From Actinomadura sp. NBRC 104425 (GTDB lineage: Bacteria; Actinomycetota; Actinomycetes; Streptosporangiales; Streptosporangiaceae), in NCBI RefSeq assembly GCF_030269545.1, contig NZ_BSTN01000007.1, positions 248,001 to 312,000 of the forward strand: DNA of 64,000 bases. Reading direction: 5' to 3'. The number at the start of each line of letters is the position of its first letter. The stretch's first letter is position 1. Both the position numbers and the translations under genes were made by a program. Shown in pieces: positions 29,991 through 37,524 of the stretch. The notes beneath the pieces were generated by a model, which was not told the origin of the DNA, made no database searches, and was given only the letters and a program-made list of their open reading frames with translations.

Positions 29991-30746
29991 TCAGACACCT
30001 CCCCAGGGAGTGAAGCCGGCCAGTGACGAGACCAGCTGCTGTGAGTTCGACGGTGACCCATTCGGCTTGAGCTCGAGCTTCCAGTCGCCGGCCTGCCATT
30101 TCACGGTGACAGCGCTCACCGACATCTGGCCGCTGGAGAAGCGCATGACGAGCTGGACGACCGCGGTCTGCGGGTCGTAGGTGACGAACTGGAACCCGGC
30201 GATCTGCCCTAGACTGCCGGGCGTCACGGCGTCGACGCCGCGGTTCCCGCGCAGCTTGAGGTAGGCGTCCCTGCCAGGACCGGGGACCACCTGCTCGTTG
30301 GCGATGACACGCCACTGGCGGGAGAAGACGTAGCGGGAACTGAGGTGGACGGCGGCGATCAGCGCCCCCACCGGGGTATGCGCGAAGCAGCGGGCCACCT
30401 CACCGTCGGCACTGACGTTGAGAGGGCCCGCTGTCGACGAGTATGGCAATGCCATCGTCTTGTACACCTGCCAGGTGATCCCGGCGGGCGCTGCCGTCGG
30501 GATCTGCTGTGAGGTGTCACCCGGACTGCAGCCGTTCGCGGGAGCCTGCGGCGCGCCGTTCGCGGTGGTCGCACTGGCCTGGGGGGCGGTCGACTGCTCG
30601 GAGCGCGGTGCGGGACTGCGGATGAAGGTCACCGCGCCCAGCACCGCCACGACCGCCAGGAACCCGGCCGACATGAGGAAGGCGGGACGCCGGAACGGGC
30701 TGGAGTCCTCCAGCCCGTCATCGGTCTTCGAGTGTTGCTCGGTCAT
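29991..30746 (-). CDS. Single-pass membrane protein of T4SS-like locus, 251 aa
   Basis: A short cytoplasmic tail, one membrane helix at residues about 24-43 (PAFLMSAGFLAVVAVLGAVTFI), a Pro/Ala-rich stalk and an extracytoplasmic domain of about 170 residues. This topology and the gene position recall VirB8/TcpC-type bitopic subunits, but I cannot show sequence homology. A Cys pair (NGCSPGD, VARCFAHTP) could form a disulfide outside the cell. It overlaps the small pilin-like gene upstream (ATGA). Confidence 0.75.
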   Translation of the reverse strand: MTEQHSKTDDGLEDSSPFRRPAFLMSAGFLAVVAVLGAVTFIRSPAPRSEQSTAPQASATTANGAPQAPANGCSPGDTSQQIPTAAPAGITWQVYKTMALPYSSTAGPLNVSADGEVARCFAHTPVGALIAAVHLSSRYVFSRQWRVIANEQVVPGPGRDAYLKLRGNRGVDAVTPGSLGQIAGFQFVTYDPQTAVVQLVMRFSSGQMSVSAVTVKWQAGDWKLELKPNGSPSNSQQLVSSLAGFTPWGGV

Positions 30747-31042
30747 CCGACCAGGGCACCCACGAGCGCGGACGCCGAACCGGCCAGGATGCAGGCGGCG
30801 GCCACCCAGGCCAGCCCCGACGCGTGCGCGCCGCCCTCACCGTGGCGGTGCATCACCGCCATCCGGCCCGCCGCGATCAGCACGCCCGCGACGCACAGGC
30901 CGAACACGACCCATGCCACCCACCGCAGGATCTTCAGCAGCTGGTCGGCCCCGGGCGGAGCCTCGCCCTGCCCGGGGTTGGGAACGTCGGCGGCCACGGT
31001 GTGAAGCACGTCTCCCGCGGCGGTGAACAGCGTGCTAAACAT
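30743..31042 (-). CDS. Small two-helix membrane protein, VirB2/TrbC-like, 99 aa
   Basis: A hydrophilic N-terminal third is followed by two membrane helices (ILRWVAWVVFGLCVAGVLIA and LAWVAAACILAGSASALVGA) separated by a short basic, His-containing loop (RMAVMHRHGEGG). Size and topology match TrbC/VirB2-type pilins or the small membrane subunits of actinobacterial T4SS loci, although no cleavable signal is obvious. ATG 31042 has GGAGGAACGC upstream and overlaps the previous gene by 8 bases. Confidence 0.75.
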   Translation of the reverse strand: MFSTLFTAAGDVLHTVAADVPNPGQGEAPPGADQLLKILRWVAWVVFGLCVAGVLIAAGRMAVMHRHGEGGAHASGLAWVAAACILAGSASALVGALVG

Positions 31043-31667
31043 GCGTTCCTCCAGTGACGATGCGTTGGAGATCGGCGGCAAGCTCGGAGAACGCCGACGG
31101 CAGTTGGATCTGGTCGGGTGGTTCTCCCAGCCTCAGCGCTTCGACCCAGGGCAGTTCCCAAACCTGTGGGAACGCACCCGAAATGAGATGCAGCAACTCC
31201 CGCAGCGGTTTCGGCCGTCGGCCGGGTGCGTCGGCGACCACCACCAGGCCGACCACGCGCACGGTCGGGAGTCCGCCGCCGGCCCACTGCCGCGCGGCGG
31301 CCTGAGCAGCGCGCAGACCGCCCGCGTGGCCGCGAGCCACCAGCACGACGTTGGCGTACGCGGGCGGGTCGGGTACCGGCCAGTACTGGCCAGAGGCCAT
31401 CCCGCCTCGAACGATGCCGGCCACCGTTGACGTTCCCGCGCCGCCGTGGCAGCTGGTGAACCACCACGCGGGGCCGGGTCCGCTGTACCGGAAGAGCCCC
31501 AGCTGGCTGGTGGGCGGCGGTCCCTGGCGAGGCTGGAGCACGACATGCGGCCGCACCTTGGGCTGGTCACTCTGGGCACTCGGCGGGCTGCCCGTCATGT
31601 AGGTGGTCGCCCCTGGTACGAGGTAACGCGGCCCGGAACCGTCCAAGGGGACACCATTCATGGTCAT
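31035..31667 (-). CDS. MinD/ParA-like protein lacking the P-loop lysine (DUF6668-like), 210 aa
   Basis: WWFTSCHGGAGTSTVAGIV looks like a ParA/MinD P-loop (KGGxGKT), but the Lys is Thr/Ser (GGAGTST), so nucleotide binding is doubtful. ANVVLVARGHAGGLRAAQ and VRVVGLVVVADAPGR follow the usual MinD strand order. Proteins of this kind occur at the head of actinobacterial type-IV-secretion-like operons and may be DUF6668; that name is from memory. It is the first gene of the minus-strand operon, transcribed from a 620-base divergent region. Confidence 0.7.
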   Translation of the reverse strand: MTMNGVPLDGSGPRYLVPGATTYMTGSPPSAQSDQPKVRPHVVLQPRQGPPPTSQLGLFRYSGPGPAWWFTSCHGGAGTSTVAGIVRGGMASGQYWPVPDPPAYANVVLVARGHAGGLRAAQAAARQWAGGGLPTVRVVGLVVVADAPGRRPKPLRELLHLISGAFPQVWELPWVEALRLGEPPDQIQLPSAFSELAADLQRIVTGGTHV

Positions 31668-31728
31668 AGTCCCTTCGACGCACCGAGGATGTCCCCTGGT
31701 TCAAAAGGCATCTCCAGGGCAGGTCGGC

Positions 31729-31740
31729 ATGCTATAGCAT
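31729..31740. promoter_or_regulatory. 12-base palindrome ATGCTATAGCAT
   Basis: A perfect palindrome whose centre TATAGC/GCTATA could also serve as a minus-10 on either strand, 62 bases upstream of the first gene of the minus-strand secretion operon. Confidence 0.4.
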
Positions 31741-31765
31741 CGGCGCGCCATGATCGCGGGCTTTT

Positions 31766-31782
31766 TGTACCGTTACAGTACA
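31766..31782. promoter_or_regulatory. Possible TetR-type operator TGTAC-N7-GTACA
   Basis: TGTACCGTTACAGTACA is an inverted repeat with 5-bp arms, the form of many TetR-family operators, and lies in the A/T-richer part of the divergent region about 100 bases before the secretion operon. No TetR gene is adjacent. Confidence 0.4.
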
Positions 31783-32288
31783 GTTGGCCTGTTGAAGGAG
31801 GTCAGGGCAAGTCAATCGGCGGTCGGCCAAGGGGCGCCACCTCCCTTGGTCAGCACAGGTGAGGGGCGATTCTTATTCGTGGCTGCAAGATTCGCCGACC
31901 CCCATGCGGATGGCTGACCAGCATCGATGTCATTCGTCCCGGCGGGGGCCAAGGCCGCGGGCCGCGGCGCCGGGCCCCGGGACGGCCCGCGGGCCGCGCC
32001 CTGCCCGCGGCACCTCCCCGAACTCCGGGGCGCCCGCCGGCGCGCAGCCCGTCCCGGAAGCCGTGAAACGCCACCGCGCCCGGCTGCGTCGGACATGTCG
32101 ATGCGAGCCTTGACCCCCTACATACACCGGTACGCCCGCAGCGGCAGGCGTTCCGAAGCGTGCGCGACCGTCGCGGCCGCGGTGCGCGGCGCACGGCGCC
32201 GTGCCCGGCGGTGCGGCGCGCCGAGGCGACACGGTCGGGCCGCCCCTCGTCCGCCCGGCGCCGCCGGGCCACCCCCTGGAGGCCTGCC

Positions 32289-33371
32289 ATGAGCTGTCAT
32301 GCCGGTCGTGTCGCCGCCTTCCTGCGTTGGCGCGGTGGGCTCCGCTTTACCGATGACGGCTCCTTTTCACCGGTCACCGCGGTGGTCGGCGGCGGACTCG
32401 CATTTGTCATCACCTTTGTACTGATGGTCACCTTGTTGTTCGGCGGCGGCGCCGCCGGCGCGTGCTCGTCAGGTGGAACCGCCAATCAACCCGAGGCGTC
32501 CGAGGAGGCGAACTCCATCCCCCGCAACTATTTGCGGCTCTATCAGCAGGCCGGGCAGAAGTACGGCATTCCATGGAATGTTCTGGCGGGCATCGGCAAG
32601 GTGGAGACCGACCACGGCCGCTCCAACCTGCCCGGTGTCAAGACCGGTGAGAACTCCGCCGGCGCCGGCGGTCCCATGCAGTTCCTGCAGTCCACGTGGA
32701 ACGCCTACGGGGTCGACGGCAACGGTGACGGCCGCAAGGACCGCTACGACCCCGCGGACGCCATCCCCGGCGCCGCCAACTACCTCAAGGCCAGCGGTGC
32801 ACCGGAGGACATGCGCAAGGCGATCTTCGCCTACAACCACGCCGACTGGTACGTCGACGACGTCCTGGAGTGGGCCGAGAAGTACGCCAAGGGAAATTTC
32901 GAGGTCGGCGGCGACAACGGGTCGGCAGCCGCGTGCGAGCCGGGACCGCAGGCCACGGGGAACTACCCCCCCGGCACGAAGTGCCCCGCGGGGGCGGCCA
33001 TGGGCGCCGAGAACATCACCAACCGGATGCGCTGCGTCCGCGACCAGATCAAGGCCCTGTTCAAGGTGCCGCGCGGCATCGGCTGCTACCGCTCCGACGG
33101 GGGCATCACCGGCGGCGGCGAACACCCGCTGGGCCGGGCCTGCGACTTCATGATCAGCAGTGGTGCGCCGACGGCGGCGGAGGCGCAGCTCGGCAGCGAG
33201 ATCGCCGCCTGGGCGCAGGCCAACGCCAAGAACCTCGGCATCTACTACATCATCTACCGGCAGCGCATCTGGAACCCGTCCCGCGCGGACGAGGGCTGGC
33301 GGCTGATGGAGGACCGCGGCAGCCTCACCCAGAACCACTTCGACCACGTCCACATCTCAGTCCTCCCCTGA
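32289..33371 (+). CDS. Cell-wall hydrolase: lytic transglycosylase plus C-terminal ARB-07466-like domain, 360 aa
   Basis: One membrane helix at residues about 30-52 anchors the protein, leaving the rest outside. Residues about 75-205 are an SLT-type transglycosylase: LAGIGKVETDHG with the catalytic Glu, AGAGGPMQFLQSTW and DPADAIPGAANYL. After a linker, residues about 235-358 (GGGEHPLGRACDFM, NHFDHVHISVLP) resemble the ARB-07466-like C-terminal domain found with such enzymes. It should open peptidoglycan for the secretion machine, like VirB1. GGAGG precedes ATG 32289 by 7 bases. Confidence 0.88.
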   Translation: MSCHAGRVAAFLRWRGGLRFTDDGSFSPVTAVVGGGLAFVITFVLMVTLLFGGGAAGACSSGGTANQPEASEEANSIPRNYLRLYQQAGQKYGIPWNVLAGIGKVETDHGRSNLPGVKTGENSAGAGGPMQFLQSTWNAYGVDGNGDGRKDRYDPADAIPGAANYLKASGAPEDMRKAIFAYNHADWYVDDVLEWAEKYAKGNFEVGGDNGSAAACEPGPQATGNYPPGTKCPAGAAMGAENITNRMRCVRDQIKALFKVPRGIGCYRSDGGITGGGEHPLGRACDFMISSGAPTAAEAQLGSEIAAWAQANAKNLGIYYIIYRQRIWNPSRADEGWRLMEDRGSLTQNHFDHVHISVLP

Positions 33372-33396
33372 CCCACCGAGAGAGGGACCACAAGCC

Positions 33397-33999
33397 ATGA
33401 CCCTTTCCCGGCGGCCGGGTCTCCTGCCCGCCCTGGCGGCGGCGCTGGCCATGGCCGCGACCGCGTGCGGAACGCAGGAGCCCCGCCGTCCCGCGACGGC
33501 CGCGACGACGGCCACCCCGTCGCCCACGCCGACGGCCTGCCGGCCCACGGCGCCGTCCAAGACCCCCAAGGGCGGACTGCCGGATCCGCAGGACATCGAC
33601 CGGCGTGACGCCACCGCGGTCGCCCGGGCCGCGGTGACCGTGATGTGGACCGTGGACTCCGCGATCGACCGCGGCCAGCGCGACGCCTACCTGCGCGCCT
33701 GCCCCTACCTGACCGCCGATTACGCCGCCCGCGTCGCCGCCGAGCAGGCCGTCGGCCCGCTGCCGCAGCAGTGGAGGGACCACCGCGCCTACGCCGAGGT
33801 CAGTCTGGAGCTGCGGCAGCCGGAGGGAGACCTCGACCCGGACACGCCCACCATGGCGTATCGCCAGTGGCAGGTCACCGTGACCCCCACCGGCCGCGAC
33901 GAATGGAAGGGCCGCACCGTGCGGGCCATCGCGTTCGTCACCCTCACCCGTCCGTCCCCTGACGCTCCCTGGCAGGTGTCCCGCGTCACCACCGCATGA
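33397..33999 (+). CDS. Lipoprotein of T4SS-like locus, 200 aa
   Basis: A signal peptide ends in a lipobox (MAATAC, with the lipidated Cys at about residue 24). A Thr/Pro/Ala-rich stalk follows, then a compact domain of about 130 residues (TAVARAAVTVMWTVDSAIDR, RACPYLTADYAARV) without a known catalytic motif. It lies 25 bases after the transglycosylase with a GAGAGAGGG ribosome site. It probably is a surface subunit or stabiliser of the secretion apparatus. It is the last secretion-type gene before the biosynthetic block. Confidence 0.85.
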   Translation: MTLSRRPGLLPALAAALAMAATACGTQEPRRPATAATTATPSPTPTACRPTAPSKTPKGGLPDPQDIDRRDATAVARAAVTVMWTVDSAIDRGQRDAYLRACPYLTADYAARVAAEQAVGPLPQQWRDHRAYAEVSLELRQPEGDLDPDTPTMAYRQWQVTVTPTGRDEWKGRTVRAIAFVTLTRPSPDAPWQVSRVTTA

Positions 34000-34116
34000 T
34001 CTGAGCGGAGACGCGGGCCGGCCCTGGGGTTCCGCCGGGGGCAGGCGATTTCGCAAGTCACCCGTGCTTGTCGGGAGTGAGCGGCGTGAAGGCGGGTAGA
34101 GCTTAAAGGAGTGGTA

Positions 34117-34218
34117 ATGTTGCCGAGCTTGATGGGGGCTGTCTCATGCCCCGGGGGATGGGTGCGGCCGGGACGGCATTGGGCTCGGCCGCGTGTAAAT
34201 GGGGGTCAGTCAATGTGA
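34117..34218 (+). CDS. Possible 33-aa peptide at head of biosynthetic block
   Basis: AAAGGAG lies 6 bases before ATG 34117, one of the best ribosome sites in the window. The frame reads MLPSLMGAVSCPGGWVRPGR, then HWARPRVNGGQSM, and stops at TGA 34216-34218, whose last base begins the next ATG. Codon third positions are less GC-rich than in the neighbours, so coding is uncertain. It could be a leader peptide, a precursor peptide or a fortuitous frame. Nothing similar is known to me. Confidence 0.3.
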   Translation: MLPSLMGAVSCPGGWVRPGRHWARPRVNGGQSM

Positions 34219-34382
34219 TGCGGGGGCCTGCCTGCGAATGTGAGTCTTGCCACGAACACCGGGTGAACTTTGGGCATCTGGGCTCTCGACATCACTCGTC
34301 TCGTGTGGTTATGGTCAGTCTGATATCGCAAGAGATGTGCGTACACCTGTGTGATCAGGTGGTTCGGCGTCTCGTCCGTTAG
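34218..34382 (+). CDS. Possible 54-aa Cys/His-rich peptide
   Basis: It starts within TGATG, overlapping the preceding short frame by one base, as in translational coupling. It ends at TAG 34380-34382, only 5 bases before a perfect terminator hairpin. The N-terminal third is rich in Cys, Glu and His (PACECESCHEHRVNFGH); the C-terminal part reads MVSLISQEMCVHLCDQVV. The position between a strong ribosome site and a terminator supports a real short transcript. The protein itself is unrecognised and codon bias is weak. Confidence 0.3.
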   Translation: MRGPACECESCHEHRVNFGHLGSRHHSSRVVMVSLISQEMCVHLCDQVVRRLVR

Positions 34383-34387
34383 GTCTT

Positions 34388-34411
34388 GCCGCTCGTACGT
34401 TTACGAGCGGC
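34388..34411 (+). terminator. Terminator hairpin
   Basis: GCCGCTCGTA (34388-34397) pairs perfectly with TACGAGCGGC (34402-34411) around a CGTT loop, followed by TTCCT. It would end a short transcript covering the two small frames just upstream. Confidence 0.8.
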
Positions 34412-34643
34412 TTCCTCAAATGGTCGGTGCGGGAGTTCGAGCTTGATGTTTCCCGGTTCAGGATGGGGTGCACGCGCTTATGTGGCGTCCTCTCTCTTCC
34501 AGTCGGTGACGTGACCGTCCAATGGTGCCGATGAACACGCACAGCGAGCCGGGGGCTTCCTGCCGGACGGTCTCGGGGTAAACGGCCGAACCGTATCCCG
34601 GGTCCGCCGGATAGCCGGACCCCTCTCGTTTCAAACTGCACAT

Positions 34644-35858
34644 GTGCCGCTGCGCGCGACGGTGCGCGCTGCCCGGCGAGCGCGGGCGATCAGAAATACC
34701 ACCCTGGGGAAGGGGCATCAATTGCTGGGTCCGTACGAGGCACTGGACGACGGTCGAATTCGCTTTCGCGGAAACCGTGTCAGCGAACCCGTGGAGGACG
34801 TCAGGAAACTGGAGGTTCCGGTCGCCGAATTCCAGCGGCGGGTGCAGGACCTGGCTGACGGCGAGACCTTCGCGAGCATCGCCAGGATCAACCACCGCAT
34901 CTTCTCGACGGTGCATTCGTACTTCTCCGGCCGGGGTGCGCTGTTCACCCTCCTGCCGCTGGTCACCCGCATGATCTCCTCGCCTGGGGCGGTGCACGGG
35001 AAGGAGGCGATCAGCTACACGACGGACACCTGTCCGATCACCCTGTCGTGGTTCGACCTGTCGAATCCCGCGTTCTTGTCGGAGTCGTCCCAAATCTATC
35101 TGGAACTGGCGCTCGCACAGCCGGGAGTGGACGAGGTGTACAGCGTGTACAACTCCTTCCGGCTGGAGGAGAGCGATTTCTCGCACCTCTCGGAGTTCCA
35201 CCACGTCGAGTTCGAGGGCCGGATCTCCCAGCAGGACAACCTGGACTGCGCGATCGGTCTCGTCGCGCGTATCGTCGGCGACCTGCTCGAGTACGAGGAG
35301 GAGGCGCTCGCGCACTTCCTGCCCGCGGACAGGATGGCCGAGCTGGCGGCGCTGACCTCCCCCTCGGCGTACACGCACCTGACCTTCCGCGAGGCTCTGG
35401 ACCTGCTCCTGGAGGACACCGGAGAGGACCGGTTCCGCCGCTTCACCATGGAGGGCACGTTCGGCAGCTGGGAGGAGATCCGGCTGACGTGGATCTGCGG
35501 CGGTCCGGTGACGGTCAGCCGGTTCCCGCTGCTGGAGGTGCCCTTCTACCACGCCGAGGTGCCCGGCTCCGATCCGAAGGTCGCCCACAACACCGATCTG
35601 ATCTGGCCCGGCTACCGCGAGGTGGTCGGCAGCGGCGAGCGGATCGGCGGGCGGGACGAGCTGGCGGCCAAGGCGGAGATCTTCCAGCTTCCGCCCGACG
35701 ACTACGCGCCGTACCTGCAGACGCGGGACCTGGACGGCTGGCGCCGCAGCTCGGGTTTCGGCCTGGGCTGGGAGCGCCTGCTCCAAGGCCTGCTGGAAAT
35801 GCCGGCGATCTGGGACGTCTGCCACTTCCCGCGCACGCACCTGACGCTCAAGCCCTGA
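34644..35858 (+). CDS. AsnRS/AspRS-like class II synthetase paralogue, 404 aa
   Basis: The class II core is intact. FLSESSQIYLELAL matches the substrate strand of AsnRS/AspRS; SFRLEESDFSHLSEFHHVEF is motif 2 with its ATP-binding Arg; GFGLGWERLL and VCHFPRTH form motif 3. The usual OB-fold anticodon domain is not evident in the first 85 residues, which are short and partly basic. Archaeal AS-AR asparagine synthetases show that such stand-alone cores can activate Asp for amide formation without tRNA. First gene of the long biosynthetic operon, so small-molecule aminoacylation is likely. GTG 34644 is the longest start and has no clear ribosome site; GTG 34662 is possible. Confidence 0.82.
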   Translation: MPLRATVRAARRARAIRNTTLGKGHQLLGPYEALDDGRIRFRGNRVSEPVEDVRKLEVPVAEFQRRVQDLADGETFASIARINHRIFSTVHSYFSGRGALFTLLPLVTRMISSPGAVHGKEAISYTTDTCPITLSWFDLSNPAFLSESSQIYLELALAQPGVDEVYSVYNSFRLEESDFSHLSEFHHVEFEGRISQQDNLDCAIGLVARIVGDLLEYEEEALAHFLPADRMAELAALTSPSAYTHLTFREALDLLLEDTGEDRFRRFTMEGTFGSWEEIRLTWICGGPVTVSRFPLLEVPFYHAEVPGSDPKVAHNTDLIWPGYREVVGSGERIGGRDELAAKAEIFQLPPDDYAPYLQTRDLDGWRRSSGFGLGWERLLQGLLEMPAIWDVCHFPRTHLTLKP

Positions 35859-35902
35859 CCCGTCGTCAGCTTCCCCCTCACCACACAGGAGGACCCGGAT
35901 TC

Positions 35903-36754
35903 ATGGTGTTGATCTCTGATGAGAAGTTCGAGGAGTTCTTCCAGCCCTACGCCCAGAACGTGGAGGGCTTCTACGAGGCGTCGTACTGGCGGCTGTGCGA
36001 CGAGGTGATCCGGGAGCTGATCCGGCGCCATCTCGGCGTGCGGCCCGGCGACCACGTCATGGATGCCGGCGGCGGCACCGGACGCTGGGCCCGCTGGCTG
36101 GTGCGCGAGCTCGGCACCCGCGTGACCATCGCCGACCGATCGGCGGCGATGCTGGACAAGGCCGCGCGCGATCTGGGCGAGGAGGCGAACAAGGACGTCG
36201 CCGACCGGATCGAACTACTGCACTGCGACATCGAGGACGCTCCAAAGCTGCCCGACGACGCCTTCGACGGCGTGGTCAGCATCTACAACATGCTGAGCTT
36301 CAACACCGACCCCGGCCGGGCGTTCGCCACCATGCACCGGGCGCTGAAGAGCGGCAAGCACGGCCTGATCATGGGGCAGGGGTACGCCAACGCCCTCGCC
36401 TCGAAGTTCAACCGGGACCACGCCTCCCCTGAGGAGATCCGCAAGCTGGCCGAGACGGCGATCGTGCAGTGGGCGTCGCACGTCCCGGCGCTGCGGGTGT
36501 TCTCCGCCGCCGACCTGACCCGGCTGGCGACCGAGGCGGGCTTCGAGGTGCGCGGCGTCTTCGGGGTCACCACCCTGCTGACCCCCGGGCCGGAGGACTT
36601 CACCTACCCGTACGAAACGATGAGCGAGATCTCCAAGGCACTGGACGATCCGGCCGTCTTCGAGGTCGCCCTGGAGCAGGAGCTCGCCGTCAACGGCCTG
36701 CCCGGATGGGCCGACCGCGGGGTGAACCTGATGGTCCACGTCTACAAGCCATGA
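35903..36754 (+). CDS. SAM-dependent methyltransferase, 283 aa
   Basis: The SAM-binding loop is HVMDAGGGTGRWARWLV, with ADRSAAMLDKA (ribose acid) and LLHCDIEDAPKLPDD (adenine acid) after it, then FDGVVSIYNMLSF. The C-terminal half is a longer helical cap with substrate-binding potential (PGPEDFTYPYETMSE). AGGAGG lies upstream of ATG 35903 after a 44-base gap. Likely a small-molecule O-, N- or C-methyltransferase of the cluster product; the target atom cannot be deduced. Confidence 0.88.
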   Translation: MVLISDEKFEEFFQPYAQNVEGFYEASYWRLCDEVIRELIRRHLGVRPGDHVMDAGGGTGRWARWLVRELGTRVTIADRSAAMLDKAARDLGEEANKDVADRIELLHCDIEDAPKLPDDAFDGVVSIYNMLSFNTDPGRAFATMHRALKSGKHGLIMGQGYANALASKFNRDHASPEEIRKLAETAIVQWASHVPALRVFSAADLTRLATEAGFEVRGVFGVTTLLTPGPEDFTYPYETMSEISKALDDPAVFEVALEQELAVNGLPGWADRGVNLMVHVYKP

Positions 36755-37524
36755 CGGCGACGACGGCCGCGGAGGCGGCGCAGCCGTACGAGCACCTGGC
36801 GCAGGTCTACGACCGGTGGACGGCGGAGAACGACTACGACTCCTGGTGCGACTTCCTCGAGGAGCAGTGGCGCGCCGACCCGGTGCCGGTGCGTGAGGTG
36901 CTGGAGGTGTGCTGCGGGACGGGGACGGTCCTCAAGCGCCTGGTCGACCGGGGCTACTCCGTCACCGGCTTGGACCGTTCTAGTCGGATGCTGGACCAGG
37001 CCAGGAGGAAACTGGGCGCCGAGCCCGCCCTGATCCGGGCCGAGCTTCCCGACCTGCCCGCCGAGGGACCGTTCGACGCGGTGCTGTGCCTGTTCGACAG
37101 CGTCAACTACCTGCTGGACGAGGCCCAGGTGGGGGAGACGATGCGGGCGGTGCACCGGGTGCTGCGGCCGGGCGGCACCTTCGTCTTCGACGTCAACTCC
37201 CGGTACAAGCTGGGCGAGGTGTTCGGGTCGTCGCACTACGGCGACGACCTCGGGGATTTCGCGTACGTCTGGCGGAACAGGTTCGACCCGGACACGTTCC
37301 GCTGCGACTTCCTGATCACCTTGTTCGTGCGCTCCGCCGACGGGACCTACACCCGGTTCGAGGAGCACCACACCCAGCGGGCATACGAGCGGGAGCAGCT
37401 GCGGTCGCTCGCGCGGGACGCGGGTTTCATCGGCGTGGAGGTCCACGACGACTACCGGCGGCGGCCGGTGGGTCCACGGACCCTGCGGGAGACCTGGGTC
37501 CTCACCAAGGCCGTGGAGGCATGA
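36751..37524 (+). CDS. SAM-dependent methyltransferase, 257 aa
   Basis: The start AQPYEHLAQVYDRWTAEND and the loop VLEVCCGTGTVLKRL, then TGLDRSSRMLDQAR, mark a Methyltransf_25-type enzyme. FDAVLCLFDSVNYLL and VLRPGGTFVFDVN follow in order, with an aromatic C-terminal sheet typical of glycine/sarcosine-type or sugar N-methyltransferases. ATG 36751 overlaps the stop of the upstream methyltransferase (ATGA), and its own stop overlaps the MccF gene, so all three are co-translated. Confidence 0.88.
   Translation: MTATTAAEAAQPYEHLAQVYDRWTAENDYDSWCDFLEEQWRADPVPVREVLEVCCGTGTVLKRLVDRGYSVTGLDRSSRMLDQARRKLGAEPALIRAELPDLPAEGPFDAVLCLFDSVNYLLDEAQVGETMRAVHRVLRPGGTFVFDVNSRYKLGEVFGSSHYGDDLGDFAYVWRNRFDPDTFRCDFLITLFVRSADGTYTRFEEHHTQRAYEREQLRSLARDAGFIGVEVHDDYRRRPVGPRTLRETWVLTKAVEA

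Larger units (their letters stand above)
31668..32288. other. Divergent control region of the T4SS-like locus (621 bases)
   Basis: No gene is supported here. It separates the minus-strand secretion operon from the forward transglycosylase gene. The left part is less GC-rich and holds a 12-base palindrome and a TGTAC-N7-GTACA repeat; the right part is extremely GC-rich with overlapping hairpins. Confidence 0.6.

Noticed and set aside
31900-32288. Structured RNA in the GC-rich leader of the transglycosylase gene
   Set aside because: Many alternative GC hairpins are possible by chance and no known RNA motif or covariation could be judged from one sequence.
34315-34641. Minus-strand 108-codon frame across the cluster leader
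   Set aside because: It runs through a perfect terminator hairpin, has no ribosome site and no protein-like blocks.
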